Assembly (NCBI GenBank): GCA_022497155.1
Contig: MU385722.1
Span: 806,001-870,000 of the forward strand
Length of the DNA: 64,000 bases
DNA from: Whalleya microplaca
Taxonomy: Eukaryota > Ascomycota > Sordariomycetes > Xylariales > Xylariaceae
Direction of reading: 5' to 3'
The position numbers and the translations under genes are program-made. The notes under the pieces are model-generated. The model was given only the letters and a program-made list of their open reading frames with translations. It was not told where the DNA came from and ran no database searches. Of the stretch, positions 23,683-34,099 are shown piece by piece. Numbering within the stretch: position 1 is the stretch's first letter; each line of letters starts with the position of its first letter.

Positions 23683-24790
23683 TTATTTCAATATTTTGCA
23701 TATCCTGATCGGTACCTCGTCATTGTAGAAGGGACCTTGCTGGTCTTGCCTTTTTAGGAGCTCGAAATCAACCAGCTCGACGCTGAATTGTTTCCTACCG
23801 CAGACATCGAGAAAGCTCTCGAAGGTTTCCCTGTTCCTCTCAGTAGCAGCAATGAGAACTGCGACTTGCGGAAACATCACTACAAGTTCCTCCAGCGTCG
23901 CGACAAGGGCCGGGATGATGCTCTTATCGTAGGTGATGTCCGCTCCCAGGACCACATCGACTGACTCGCCACTATTCCAGTACTGGTCTTCCGTACCCAC
24001 AAGAGCATGTCCCCACTTGACATCCATGGCTTGGATCCTATCCGACTGTTGAAGTCCGTTCAAGAAGAAACTATCTGATAGATTTGCTACCACGTCATCA
24101 GAGCCGTCAGATGCGATGGCATGGGCAGCTCCTAGTGACTTAGCACAAAGAATTGACAGGTACCCTGTGCCAGCTCCCAGCTCGAGAACCCGCTTCCCCT
24201 GTACGAGAGATGGGTTGGTACAAAGATACTGGCCTAGATGAAGAGCGGCTTCCCATGTACGCAAGCCGGTTGTCCCAGCGGCAGAGATGAGGCTGCGCGA
24301 TTCAAGCAATGTGATCTGATGCGGCACAGATGCAGCATGGCTGTATCGATCATTCAGGAGGGACAAAGTGTAAGTGACATAAGACTTCTGCTGAGCAGCA
24401 GTCATCTCCGAGGGAAGCGGAAGAGCAAGGAGGTGAGAGAGTGCAGTCATCAGGTCGTCTGAGACTCCCTGGGAAATGGAGTCAGACTGTGATATATCGT
24501 GGAATGAACTTATCGATTACTGCTTGCTAGAACGTCCTCATGTGAAAAGTGTTGCTTCTTACATGTCGATCCCAGTCGTCTATGCTTGCTTCAATGCGTG
24601 ACATGAGCTCCTTCAACACTCTGAGCTGATACCTCGGAGGCGGCGGGTGAGCGACAGCCCCATCAGCAAAGAGTTGCTGGTAGAGGGAGTTTTGGACATC
24701 CTCATTCTGTAAAGATGCCGCTGGAGGGTAGTCCAGGTCTCTCTCCAATTGGAGGTACTGGCGACAGAATCGGTGCAACTGTTGGGCCAT
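23683..24790 (-). CDS. EFM3: Protein-lysine N-methyltransferase EFM3 (EEF2KMT/FAM86 family)
   Basis: Two exons, 24790-24563 and 24468-23683 (intron 94 bp, phase 0), give 337 aa. The N-terminal helical part (MAQQLHRFCRQYLQLERDLD) and the QITLLESRSLISAAGTTGLR - TWEAALHLGQYL stretch match the FAM86/EFM3 family. The seven-beta-strand methyltransferase core follows, with SAM motif I VLELGAGTGYLSIL, an acidic post-I strand (AIASDGSDDVV) and VDVVLGADITYD as the DxxY-type motif of Methyltransferase-16 enzymes. In yeast and human the orthologue methylates a lysine of elongation factor 2 in the cytosol. It is head-to-head with the ribosomal gene RPS24 across 684 bp, which would suit shared control with the translation machinery (inference). 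Confidence 0.9.
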
Positions 24791-25474
24791 AGATAGTTAC
24801 CTGGTATGCACCTGGTGAAAAGTCTGCCAAGTTCCACCGAATCAATGAAGTTGTACGTATTAAGGTAAGTGAGAACGGCTGGTCATCTGTTTATTACCAC
24901 AGCTCGTCACTGATGTCAACGACACGCTGCCGTTTCTCTTGGTACACTTATTGATATATGTAATGTACAAGAGGAGAGGGAGAGGGTGATTGAAGACCTT
25001 AGGTAATCACGGGCTCCTGTGTGTGGCTAGGTCAGTAGTGGCTAAGTATTCAGCCATAGCCATTCAGCCATAGCCATTCAGCCATAGCCATTCAGCCATA
25101 GCCATTCAGCCACAGCCATTCAGCCACAGCACCACTTAACTGTAATAAAGGCCCGTGCATTCTTGAATTTTGACGACACAAGGTGCCCAGGTGGGGAGCA
25201 TTAGGTACATAGGTACCTAGGTACCTAGGTATTGAATCTTTTAGGGTTTTGACCTCGCGTAGGCAGCCCCAGCACTAGTACGGATCGGGATTTTAGCAGT
25301 CCGGCTTAGCCCCAATCACCTGGGCACCACACAACAGCCACCTGACCACGAATTTTCGTGCAAAGTGCAAAGCCCTCCCAAATCCATTCAAAATTAATCC
25401 ATCACCACCATTCGCATCTGTCTCAACGTCAATCCTCCCACGACAGAGTCTGCGATCCATCATCAACTGCGAAG
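24791..25474. promoter_or_regulatory. Divergent promoter region EFM3 / RPS24
   Basis: The 684 bp between two divergent starts. It contains a 14-bp minisatellite (25048-25131) and two adjacent ACCTAGGT palindromes (25215-25230). No clear TATA box. Confidence 0.5.
25048..25131. repeat. 14-bp minisatellite, about six copies
   Basis: Tandem copies of ATTCAGCCATAGCC, with the last two carrying a T-to-C change (CCACAG). It lies in the divergent promoter between EFM3 and RPS24. Confidence 0.92.
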
Positions 25475-26168
25475 ATGGCTGACTCCGACACTCCCGTCAC
25501 CCTGCGAACCCGCAAGTTCATCCGCAACCCTCTTCTCGGTCGCAAGCAGATGGTCGTGTACGTGACAACATAACATTGCCCCCATTACCCGCCCTCGTGC
25601 CTCTTCCACGACGCTGTCATCGCCGATCTCACCGATCCCACCGATCCCGAATGATTGAATGATCTTTTGTTCATTTTGCATAGGCGTTGACTAATTTATA
25701 CAGTGACATCCTGCACCCCGGCCGACCGAACATCTCCAAGGAGCAACTGCGCGAGAAGCTCTCCACCCTGTACAAGGCTCAGAAGGACCAGGTCAATGTC
25801 TTCGGCCTGCGAACGCAATTCGGTGGCGGCAAGACGACCGGCTTCGCCCTCGTCTACGACTCCCCTGAGGCCATGAAGAAGTTCGAGCCCCAATACAGAC
25901 TGGTCAGAGTGGGGAAGGCCACCCGACCCGAGCGGGCTTCGAGACAGCAGCGTACGTTCATTCTACTACACCTAGTCCACCTTGCCACAATTCTAGCCAT
26001 GATCAACGAAGGAGGGGGGTGGCCTAATCATCTTACCGTATGGGATGGGATTGGATTGGCTGAATATGCTGACGCGATAGAAATACAGGCAAGCAACGCA
26101 AGAACCGACAGAAGACCCTGCGGGGTACCGCGAAGGTCAAGGGTGCCAAGGCGAAGAAGGAGAAATAG
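25475..26168 (+). CDS. RPS24: 40S ribosomal protein eS24 (RPS24)
   Basis: Three exons, 25475-25557, 25704-25951 and 26089-26168, give 136 aa, the usual length. The sequence is plainly eS24: [60 protein letters not shown] and a basic C-terminal tail rich in Lys. Both introns (146 and 137 bp) use GTACGT donors; intron 1 has a TTGACTAAT branch site close to its acceptor. eS24 is a structural protein of the small ribosomal subunit. Intron 2 was checked for an embedded C/D-box snoRNA and none is convincing. Confidence 0.97.
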
Positions 26169-26708
26169 ACGATGGGCTTATGGGTTTTCTCTCTTTGCGG
26201 AGTGGGTTTGGCTCGGCTATGGCTCTGGCTCTGTGCATTATACGCAAATGCAGCTCCGCATCCTACCTACTGGTTTCGGCACGCACCAGTGGATTTCCTA
26301 GAGGCGGCGTGACGGAATGAATTTGAGGATTTCCCACCACGATAGCATAAATCAAGGAGTTATATGGCAATAATGGTATTTGGCCATGCGTCCCATGTTC
26401 TACGGCCCCGTCTCTTGAAGAGTGTATTATGTGTTGTGCCTTTGGTACTATCTACTTCTGGATTCGTACCCGAAGCCGGTGTTTTTCTGTCGCATTTGGC
26501 GCAGATCACGCTTCTCAAAAATCATGCCTCCAGTGCGATGCGATGCGATGCAGTCTTGGAAATGTCATGTATTCGCTCTATACCCATCCAAACGCCTCTA
26601 CCACTAAGTACCTAGGTACACGTAGGTAATATCCAGACGCATGCATATTCATGAATCATGACGCAGATGCTCCCGGGGTAAGTATCAGCCCAATCCGATG
26701 CCAGTAAC
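26169..26708. other. Intergenic, convergent tails
   Basis: 3' regions of RPS24 (+) and the 169-aa gene (-). An ACCTAGGT palindrome lies at 26610-26617. No gene. Confidence 0.5.
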
Positions 26709-27218
26709 TCAAACCCCGAGCATGAACCCACCGACAATACCGGCGGCCACGCCAGCCCGTAGCGCGGCCCGGCCGCCGTCGCACCCTATCCTCGCGGCCC
26801 CCGCATCCAGTATCGGCTCGTGCCAACCACAATGCGTTTCCAGCGGAAAGGTCACACAGCTCCAATACGTCGTTTGCACGTACTTGGCCCCTATCTCGTG
26901 GAAATTGGCCCCTAGATCTAGCTCGGGCGACGCCGTAACGGCAGCACCGTCGGCCTCGGACGTGCCGCTGGGCACCACGATGTTTGCTTCCACTGTCGCG
27001 GAGGGCGGTTCGGCACCCGAGGGCGGTAATGCCGAACTGGATGCACCATGACGTGGAGGCGCAGATATCGTGATAAATGATGCCGATGCGGTGGTGGGTG
27101 TTGAGCTCGGATTCGAGCTTGCGCTTGGGCTGAGAATTGGACTCGCCGTGCGCGGCGTTTTCAGGCTGGCCTCTACGAGGCTCAGCAGTAAGGCAATTAA
27201 GGCGACGATGGCCAGCAT
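26709..27218 (-). CDS. Secreted or anchored protein of unknown function, 169 aa
   Basis: A single exon. Residues 1-18 (MLAIVALIALLLSLVEAS) look like a signal peptide. Residues 20-100 are Ser/Thr/Pro/Ala-rich and probably O-glycosylated. A conserved-looking core with two or three Cys follows (YWSCVTFPLETHCGWHEPIL), and the end is small and hydrophobic (GVAAGIVGGFMLGV), suggesting a GPI signal or a membrane anchor. The Trp-Ser-Cys and Cys-Gly-Trp-His pattern occurs in uncharacterised fungal surface proteins as I recall them; no function is known to me. It lies about 400 bp from the RIP-altered repeat. Confidence 0.65.
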   Translation of the reverse strand: MLAIVALIALLLSLVEASLKTPRTASPILSPSASSNPSSTPTTASASFITISAPPRHGASSSALPPSGAEPPSATVEANIVVPSGTSEADGAAVTASPELDLGANFHEIGAKYVQTTYWSCVTFPLETHCGWHEPILDAGAARIGCDGGRAALRAGVAAGIVGGFMLGV

Positions 27219-27621
27219 CGTGGTGTAGTTCGCGCGGTGTGTCCCGTTTTACCACGATAAGTTAAAAGCTCACTCGAGGACAAAAAACTCGTGCCGAGAA
27301 TGAGTGAATAGGTCTTATTATGTATGAAAGATGATAATAATTAATGATGATTCGGTTCGAAAGAAAAAAGGACCGAGGCCAGCTCAGGAATGCAAACCCT
27401 CTCCGGCAAAATGCGTAACCGCAAACGCAGTCATGCAGGCAAACGAGGCATATATGGGTGATTCACGGGCGCTGCCACGAGGCTCTGAATGACTAGGTTA
27501 GGAATATGCCTAAGCCTAAAGGACGAAGAATACAGATGGGCGGAACACAATGGAGTGAAGTGATGAAGGAAAGACACGTGGTGGGCAGGCTGGGGATTCA
27601 AGTATTATCATATCTTACAGC
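27219..27621. other. Intergenic, flank of repeat array
   Basis: Promoter side of the 169-aa gene. Base composition is normal up to the start of the first LTR-like repeat at 27622. The bases CAGC at 27618-27621 recur after the last LTR. Confidence 0.5.
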
Positions 27622-27726
27622 TGTGGGTGGTCTGTGCGCCCTGTCAGCTTAAGGAATCCATTACCTAGTCACATGGAGTTCACTCTCCATCATTAATACA
27701 ACATCCATACCACCCCCCATATTTCA
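27622..27726 (+). repeat. LTR-like repeat A (least mutated)
   Basis: Starts TGTGGGTGGTCTGTGCGCC and ends CCATATTTCA. It keeps many Cs that are T in copies B and C, so it is close to the ancestral state. Confidence 0.75.
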
Positions 27727-27728
27727 AT

Positions 27729-27760
27729 TGGTGAGAGCTGTAGGATTCGAACCTGCGCGG
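27729..27760 (+). promoter_or_regulatory. tRNA-type primer-binding site of the LTR element
   Basis: Begins TGGTGAGAGCTGTAGG and continues through GATTCGAACC. Its complement reads as a tRNA T-arm (GGTTCGAATCC) and acceptor strand ending in CCA. Nuclear tRNA genes do not encode CCA and no A box is present upstream on that strand, so this is a reverse-transcription primer site, not a tRNA gene. Complementarity extends over some 30 nt, longer than the usual 12-18. Confidence 0.65.
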
Positions 27761-28310
27761 TTTCCCATTGCGGCAATACAATTATTTCATTCTCATAATG
27801 GCTTCATTAATTTTCCGATAATTCAGATATTTCTGGCTGGAAGTCCTGACGGCAGATTACTATACTATCACCGGCAAACCGTCCTAAAAATCTCAGATCC
27901 TCAGATTTTAAACGGCTATATTTAATCTTATATAAATCCACATATTATTTAATGTCTTATTAAATATCTTAAAGAAATTCCTAGTTAGAGTTTAAAATTC
28001 CCGGGTTAAATATCGTTTACTTAAAATTTAATGTAATTAAAAGTAATCGGAATACCTGGTTTTTATATAAATAAATGCGGTTATAATATAAAGTTTAATT
28101 ATTTACTTAAGTTTTATTTTATTTCCTTTTTTATGTAAATTAGTTAACGGAATATTAAAATCTTATAATAAAATTACTTAAAATTAACAATAAAATATCT
28201 AAAAGTTATAAAAAAAATACGGGGTTATATTAAAATTTAATGGCAAATTTTATAAGGTTAATATTTATAATAAGCGTTTTTAAAGAGTTATTTAAAAAGG
28301 TTTAGCTATA

Positions 28311-28415
28311 TATAAGTAGTTTATATGCCTTATTAACTTAAGAAATTTATTACTTAATTATATAAAATTCACTCTTTATTATTAATACAACATTTATACC
28401 ACCCCTTATATTTTA
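28311..28415 (+). repeat. LTR-like repeat B (heavily transition-mutated)
   Basis: Starts TATAAGTAGTTTATATGCC and ends TTATATTTTA. Aligned to copy A the changes are nearly all C-to-T or G-to-A. Confidence 0.7.
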
Positions 28416-28416
28416 A

Positions 28417-28525
28417 TAACCTTTTTAAGCAGCTTCACTAAAAGCGCTTGCCATAAACATTAACTTTATAAAACTTGCCATTAAACTTTAATATAATTCC
28501 GCACTTTCTTTATAACTTTTAAGTG
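28417..28525 (-). repeat. Inverted copy of the element's internal 3' end
   Basis: The reverse complement reads like the stretch just before LTR D (about 29140-29245): both carry GGCAAGTTTTATAA, AGTTTA(G/A)TGGC and an A/G-rich run before GGTT. It sits between LTR B and LTR C, so the array contains part of a third copy in opposite orientation. Confidence 0.7.
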
Positions 28526-28628
28526 TAAGTGGTTTATGCGCCCTGTTAGCTTAAAGGAATTCGTTACTTATCACATAAAGCTCACCTTTTATCATTAATA
28601 TAACATTTATACTACCCCTTATATTTTA
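28524..28628 (+). repeat. LTR-like repeat C
   Basis: Starts TGTAAGTGGTTTATGCGCC and ends TTATATTTTA. It is followed, after AT, by TAATGAGAGC, the transition product of the TGGTGAGAGC primer site seen after copy A. Confidence 0.7.
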
Positions 28629-29248
28629 ATTAATGAGAGCTAGCAGCCTTTATTTATAGCTTTTATTAATTTCCCATTACGGCATTATAATTATTTCATT
28701 TGTTGTTTAATTTTTATAATATCTTCATTATTTTTTTAATAATTTAAATTTCCTAGCTAGAAATACTAATAGCGACTAACGCTAAATCACTATATTATTA
28801 TTAGTAAATTAAAACCTTAGAAATCTTAAATCTTAAATCCTTAAATTTTAAACTACATTTAATTTTATATAAATTTATATATTATTTAATATTTTATTAA
28901 ATATTTTAAAGAAATTCCTAGTTAAAAGTTTAAAATTCCCGGGTTAAATATCGTTTACCTAAAATTTAATACGATTAAAAATAATTAAAACACCTAATTT
29001 TTATATAAGCAGGTGCGGTTATAATATAAAGTTTAATTATTTATTTAAGTTTTATTTTATCTCTTTTTTTATGCGAATTAATCGGCGGAATATTAAAATC
29101 TCACGATAAAATTACTCAGAATTACGATAGAATATTTAAAAATTATAAAAAAAGTACGGGATTATATTAAAGTTTAGTGGCAAGTTTTATAAGGTTAATG
29201 TCTGTAGCAAGCGTTCCTAATAAAGCTGCCTGGGGAGGTTTAGCCGTA

Positions 29249-29355
29249 TATAGGTGGTTTATGCGCCCTGTCAGCTTAAAGGAATTCGTTACCTGTCACA
29301 TAGAGCTCACCCTCCATCATTAATACAACATCCATACCACCCCCCCATAACTTCA
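29249..29355 (+). repeat. LTR-like repeat D
   Basis: Starts TATAGGTGGTTTATGCGCC and ends CATAACTTCA, then CAGC. It is preceded by a purine run CTGGGGAGG within about 15 bp, a plausible polypurine tract. Confidence 0.72.
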
Positions 29356-29359
29356 CAGC

Positions 29360-30646
29360 ATATACTTAAGTCATCATCAATCGACCTACATAAATTCGCT
29401 ACTGTCAAGTCAAGGTGAGGTATATAGATAGATAGGTAGGTAGATATTGCCGGCCCCATTTGCCAGTCACTTGTGAGAAATGACTCCTCTTTCCTGGCTG
29501 ACTAGGGCTCGCACAAAATCATACTCTGACTCTGACAGCCAAGGTACAAGAAAAATCAGGAGATACATACTCTGGTCAGGAACCAGAGGCCAAGCATGTG
29601 AACTGCTGGTTCTGGGGCCTTGTTTGGCCGTGGCCTGGAAGACGGAATGCAAGATTCGGAGTGGAGGCGTGTCGCAGTTGTCATCTGCATCAGATGTAAG
29701 GAAGCGCACTGATTGGCTCGTTATATATGCAGGGTTAGCCTAGGTATGCATCGATAGGTATGTAGGCTGGCAAGTTGCTGGGATCCTTCCAGGTGAAGCC
29801 GTTTTTACACATTGACTAGTCTTTAAAGGCCTTTGAAAAATGCGGTTGGTTCATGAAGGAGGAAACATGATATCCCAGGTTCAACTCTATCTTTCTAGCA
29901 ACTGGACCTGGATGTTTTTGGCCTTGTGTCGACATGGCTTGGCATGCCTCTGTCCAACAACAGTAACGGTAATCCCTGACTCACACAACATACTTTTCAT
30001 GAGCGATGCATGTTCTGAAAATATAACCTGTAGCCAACAAATGTGGTTTAGCTTTGACAGGATATATTTCTCTGTAGGATGGTATATAAGGTTCTTGTGA
30101 TCGGTGCGCAGGAGTGGAAGTGTATTCGGCCGCCGCCTACTTCAAGGCAGACTGCTTCTTATAGACTTCACTAAACCAGTATATTCATTACGCATCCCGC
30201 TGCCATACTACTTTATGTTCACACAAGGTTAGGTTAAAATTCAATGTCCCTGACAGCTCGAGATGCAATGCCATGGATAAGCTACGGGCTATCCCAAACC
30301 TGATAGACAAGAGGCAAAGTGGGAGTTGCCCAGTCCGTCAGGCGTGATACATGAATAGATTGTTCAAATTACTCCTTTGTCCCATATGTGACAAGCCATT
30401 GTACTCACAAACATAGTAAACTTGTAGACTTTGTACTCGCGTATTATCGTGACAAGGCCATTCGAACGAAATCTTTGTTGCTATAAAGTAGCTTCGGTAA
30501 CGAGCTTCTCTTTACCTGCTTGTATTAAAACCATTGCTTTCTTTCCCCTTCCTTTATAAGTGCATCCATATAATACACTCGCAAGCTTTACTATAGCCCT
30601 GTACCGTTGGACTCGAATATCAGGACATCATAACCTCACGAACACC
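29360..30646. other. Intergenic, no gene seen
   Basis: Base composition returns to normal after the repeat. Frames of 80-87 aa at 29467-29743 lack coding features. A CTATAAAG element near 30481-30488 may be the TATA box of the next gene. Confidence 0.45.
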
Positions 30647-31069
30647 ATGGAGAATCCAGAGATCAAAGCCTATTCAATCCTCACAAAGCCTTTCTGGCCG
30701 CGCGAGTGGAGCACCACCATCAAAGTCCCTTTGGGAGAAAACGGCTGTACGTTGGAGTGCTACGAGTCACTAATGGAGTTGCCCGTCTCTTATAAGATCG
30801 GCCATTGCTATCTTTGCGCGTGCCAGGACCCTGATGTCATTATCCTTCACGATTATCTGGAGCAGTTGTATGAGGATAAGGCTAAGAACGGCCGCTTCAA
30901 GGAGAACACGCTCAAGGCTTTTCAAGCGCTGATACACGATCTCTGTGATGACTTTGATGCCCAGATTGAAGGGGGTTTTGCTGCTCCGTTGAATGTTCCT
31001 GACCCACGTGGGACTGAGGATGAAGGCGGAGATACGACGGAGTCTAATGACGTTGAAAACAACTCTTGA
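30647..31069 (+). CDS. Protein of unknown function, 140 aa
   Basis: A single exon, starting at the ATG at 30647 in good context (ACACCATGG; MENPEIKAYSILTKPFWPRE). The middle carries four Cys (GCTLECYESL and GHCYLCACQDPD), then a charged helical stretch, and the C-terminus is acidic and disordered (GTEDEGGDTTESNDVENNS). No signal peptide or membrane segment. I do not recognise the family. It lies about 1.3 kb from the RIP-altered repeat; such borders often hold lineage-specific genes, which fits an orphan gene (inference). Confidence 0.6.
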   Translation: MENPEIKAYSILTKPFWPREWSTTIKVPLGENGCTLECYESLMELPVSYKIGHCYLCACQDPDVIILHDYLEQLYEDKAKNGRFKENTLKAFQALIHDLCDDFDAQIEGGFAAPLNVPDPRGTEDEGGDTTESNDVENNS

Positions 31070-32651
31070 TAGTACTGTAATCTTTTCAAGGTCAAAATAA
31101 AATGAAGTTTTAATGTAAACATTGTTACGTAATTCCATTTCCCATTTATTTACGAACTTTTTTTACATAAGTTGTATTTAATATAATAGTATACTTGTTA
31201 TATTTTGACACAGTCATCTCAGAAGTTCTTTTTGTCCCTGTTCAACTATTGTACATTGGTTCGGGTATCTAGTGAAAAACAGTGATCCGTGTTAGGCGTT
31301 AAGGGCGATATGATCCGATCCGATAGCATGCCCTAAGTATATTTGTTATTAGTTATCTATACATGTTTCCTATTATTTATACTGACCAGTAGTGAATGTG
31401 TTCGACTCTGGCTTCTTGCTGTCTTTGTTTCTGTAAGGAAGGGCTTGATCAGCCGGGCTCAAACTACAGCTAACACACATAATAATAATGTATATCGGTG
31501 TCATCGCAAGTAAAAAGCGTCAACTGTCCGGTGATAGTACGAACGGGAGGTATGAACATAGATCAATCTATGAGGCAGGTCACAAATTATGAGACGTACA
31601 CAGTCAAAGAACTGTACTTAGGACTTCTCTTTGGGGTATTGTATTGTTCTTATTCACAGGTCGTATAGGACCGTCTGTGATGACAAATCCACATGACATT
31701 TCTGGTGATGATAACAAGCTGCATTGGCAAGGAAAGGGGGCCACAGTAATGTATAAGAAAGAACTAACTACACCGATCAGATTTCCCAGCCAGAAATTTT
31801 GAGATGAGTATCGCAGTATCATCGAAGAAAACTCAGGCGTTGTCATTTCGCTTGCTAGCCTGTAAATTACAGGAATAGCTACGTGGACAAGGTATACCGT
31901 GGACTAAAAGGGGTGAGTAACATGTTAATATTTGCCATGCGGATTAGTATTAAGAAACTCGACGGGTATGTCGCCGACTGAGTCCTCTTAGCCAAGAAGT
32001 CTTGATGTGGCAATTTCTTTCATGGTGGGCACATCTGGCTTAGAAGGCTAGACTAGACGAGTACCATAGCCAGGCATCAAGTTACTGCTGTCGTGTGGAA
32101 GGTGCCGCGATCACGACATTGAGAATTTATTAGGAGGATACCAATTTCTCGCCTGTTCTAGGTCTTATAGTGCAATATCGAGTAGAGTTAAAGGGTAAAG
32201 ATGACATAGTGTTGGATAATAAAGTACCAAGCAAGTAGATGATATGAATTCCACAAGCATAATATGTAGACGACTTTCCTCAACGATAATAATTAAACGA
32301 CCTACTGATGAATTATAAAAAATTTCCCCAATTCTGCTTGATTATTCAATGTTTCTATCTACAGACTCATGATATCTTGGTGTTGACCTGCTCGGTACTA
32401 TCGATAGGACTATGAAAGGCGACTTGCCCGTTCAATAAGAATCATCTGTGTATTGCTAATGTTTTAGGATATCTCTATACACTGTGCAACGTAAATGCGA
32501 GACATGTAGCATCATCTCATCTGAGGAAAATTTTGAGGATTCGTGCATTGGAGGGATTCTATCAGGATTGTGGTACATCGTCTCAAGTTTGCTAGCGATA
32601 CCAAGGAGCCTGGAAAGGGCCATTCTGGACTTAGGCCAACCTACTCCAAGA
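31070..32651. other. Intergenic, no gene seen
   Basis: AT-rich spacer between the 140-aa gene and the end of PMI. No coding, tRNA or repeat signal found. Confidence 0.45.
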
Positions 32652-34099
32652 TCATATATGTGCTCCATTGCTGTGGTCTTCCACCTCGCAAAACGCCTTG
32701 AAAGTCTCGAACTCGTCGTCCTGGCCGCCCTCGGACTCCAGGACAAGCTCTGCAGTAGCACCAACAAAGAATACATAACCTTCCTTGACTTCCTCGGTCT
32801 TGGGTCCTACGGTCACCTTGCCCTTGCCGCCGGTGCAGATAATGATACTCGGTCCGTCAAGAGGGTCAAAGGTGGCTTTTGATTTATCGCCCTTGAGGAC
32901 TGTCCTGATGACGCTGAATTCGTCGATGGGAGGATCGTACAGGCTAGCTTCGGAGCCCGAGCTGTACGCGGCACGGTTGAGTACGAGATAGGGGTACTCG
33001 GTCGGATGCATCTTCTGCTCCTCGATGGGAGCGTAGTTATACGTCAACATGTCCACCAGGGTTTGGACGTCCTTGAACTTGGGGGTGAAACCTGCCCGTA
33101 CAACGTTGTCACTCGCTGCCATGCATTCCATGATATCCCCAGACAGGTAGGCATGGATGTCATCCGCCTTCAGGAAGAGGGCCTCGCCAGGAGACAACTG
33201 CACGTAATTCAGGAAAAACAAGACGAAAAGGCCAATATCGTTGGGGAACTGCTTATTCAAGCGGACTACCAGTTCGGATATGGTTTTCCCACTGGTGGAT
33301 TCGATACCCCCATCGGCAAACTCATCACCTTTGCTTTCGGCTTCTGAGACGAGCGATTTGGTAGCAGACGCAATATCTTCCTGGGAAGACTTCAGGAGGG
33401 CGGCAAAGGCGGATTGCAGCGCTCTTTTGTTCTGTGTCGTAGACTCGGATGAGTCATCGCTCTCCTGACCACGGACGGTGGCAATGAAGGCCTTGGCGGC
33501 GTCTTCGCCGACCAGCTGTCGCAGAGCAGAAACCGAGGACAAGAAGTGGGCGATTTCGCCGAGAGGGCGGAATCCACACAGGCCTTCAAAGTCGGTGATG
33601 GCGATGGCCATCTCGGGCTTGTGATTGTCGTCGGGGTAATTCTTAGGGTCCCTGGCATGCAACTGCTCGGCCAGCTTCTTGTTGGGGTGCGCCTGGATGG
33701 AGAGGGCCTTGTTTATAGACAGGACCTTGAAGAGGAAGGGTAGCTTGGCGCCATACTTCGCCCTCACGGAGGGCGCAAGCAGCATCTGGTTCGCCTCGAC
33801 GAGATCAAGCAGGGTCTGGCCGGACTCGAGGTCCTTGGATGGATTGGAGGGGTGAGTGCCCATCCATAACTGTTGAGATTCCAAATGTCAATGCGGTCTG
33901 TTCACTTCAGCCGCCTCCAGCATCTGAGGAGGCTCATTCTCATTCTCACCTCGGCATATGGCTTGTCTGATTGGATATCCAGGGTGTCTGAGGGCGTGGC
34001 GGAGGCGAACTTGGCTGCTGCAGACTCAGATCCAAGCTTGCCCCAGTCGTAGGAGTTCACTCCGCACTGGAGTCGGATGAGGGGGACCGGTAACACCAT
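32652..34099 (-). CDS. PMI40: Mannose-6-phosphate isomerase (type I PMI)
   Basis: Two exons, 34099-33950 and 33869-32652 (intron 79 bp, phase 0), give 455 aa. It interconverts fructose-6-P and mannose-6-P in the cytosol, feeding GDP-mannose for glycoproteins, GPI anchors and cell-wall mannan. Type I signatures are clear: [31 protein letters not shown] (spanning the intron), [18 protein letters not shown] with Gln109 and His111, NHKPEMAIA with Glu136, and [20 protein letters not shown] - [13 protein letters not shown] with the fourth zinc ligand His. These positions match the yeast enzyme closely. The C-terminal cupin half is complete. Confidence 0.95.

Larger units (their letters stand above)
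27622..29355 (+). mobile_element. RIP-altered non-autonomous LTR retrotransposon-like array
   Basis: Very AT-rich DNA with no open frame of note, built from two similar units: LTR A - internal 1 - LTR B (27622-28415) and LTR C - internal 2 - LTR D (28524-29355), separated by an inverted fragment. The four ~105-bp LTR-like repeats begin with TGT (or its transition product TAT) and end in TTCA or TTTA. Right after LTR A, spaced by AT, is a primer-binding site complementary to a tRNA 3' end. Copies differ mostly by C/T and G/A transitions, the mark of RIP. The internal parts are only about 584 and 620 bp, too small for gag-pol, so this resembles a TRIM-type or deleted element. CAGC flanks the whole array on both sides, a possible target-site duplication. 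Confidence 0.75.

Noticed and set aside
25952..26088. A C/D-box snoRNA in RPS24 intron 2
   Set aside because: ATGATCA and CTGA resemble C and D boxes, but the C box has a mismatch at the key GA and there is no terminal stem.
27729..27760. A tRNA gene on the minus strand
   Set aside because: Only the T-arm and acceptor end are present, CCA is encoded, and no A box, anticodon arm or 5' acceptor strand is found; it is better explained as a primer-binding site.
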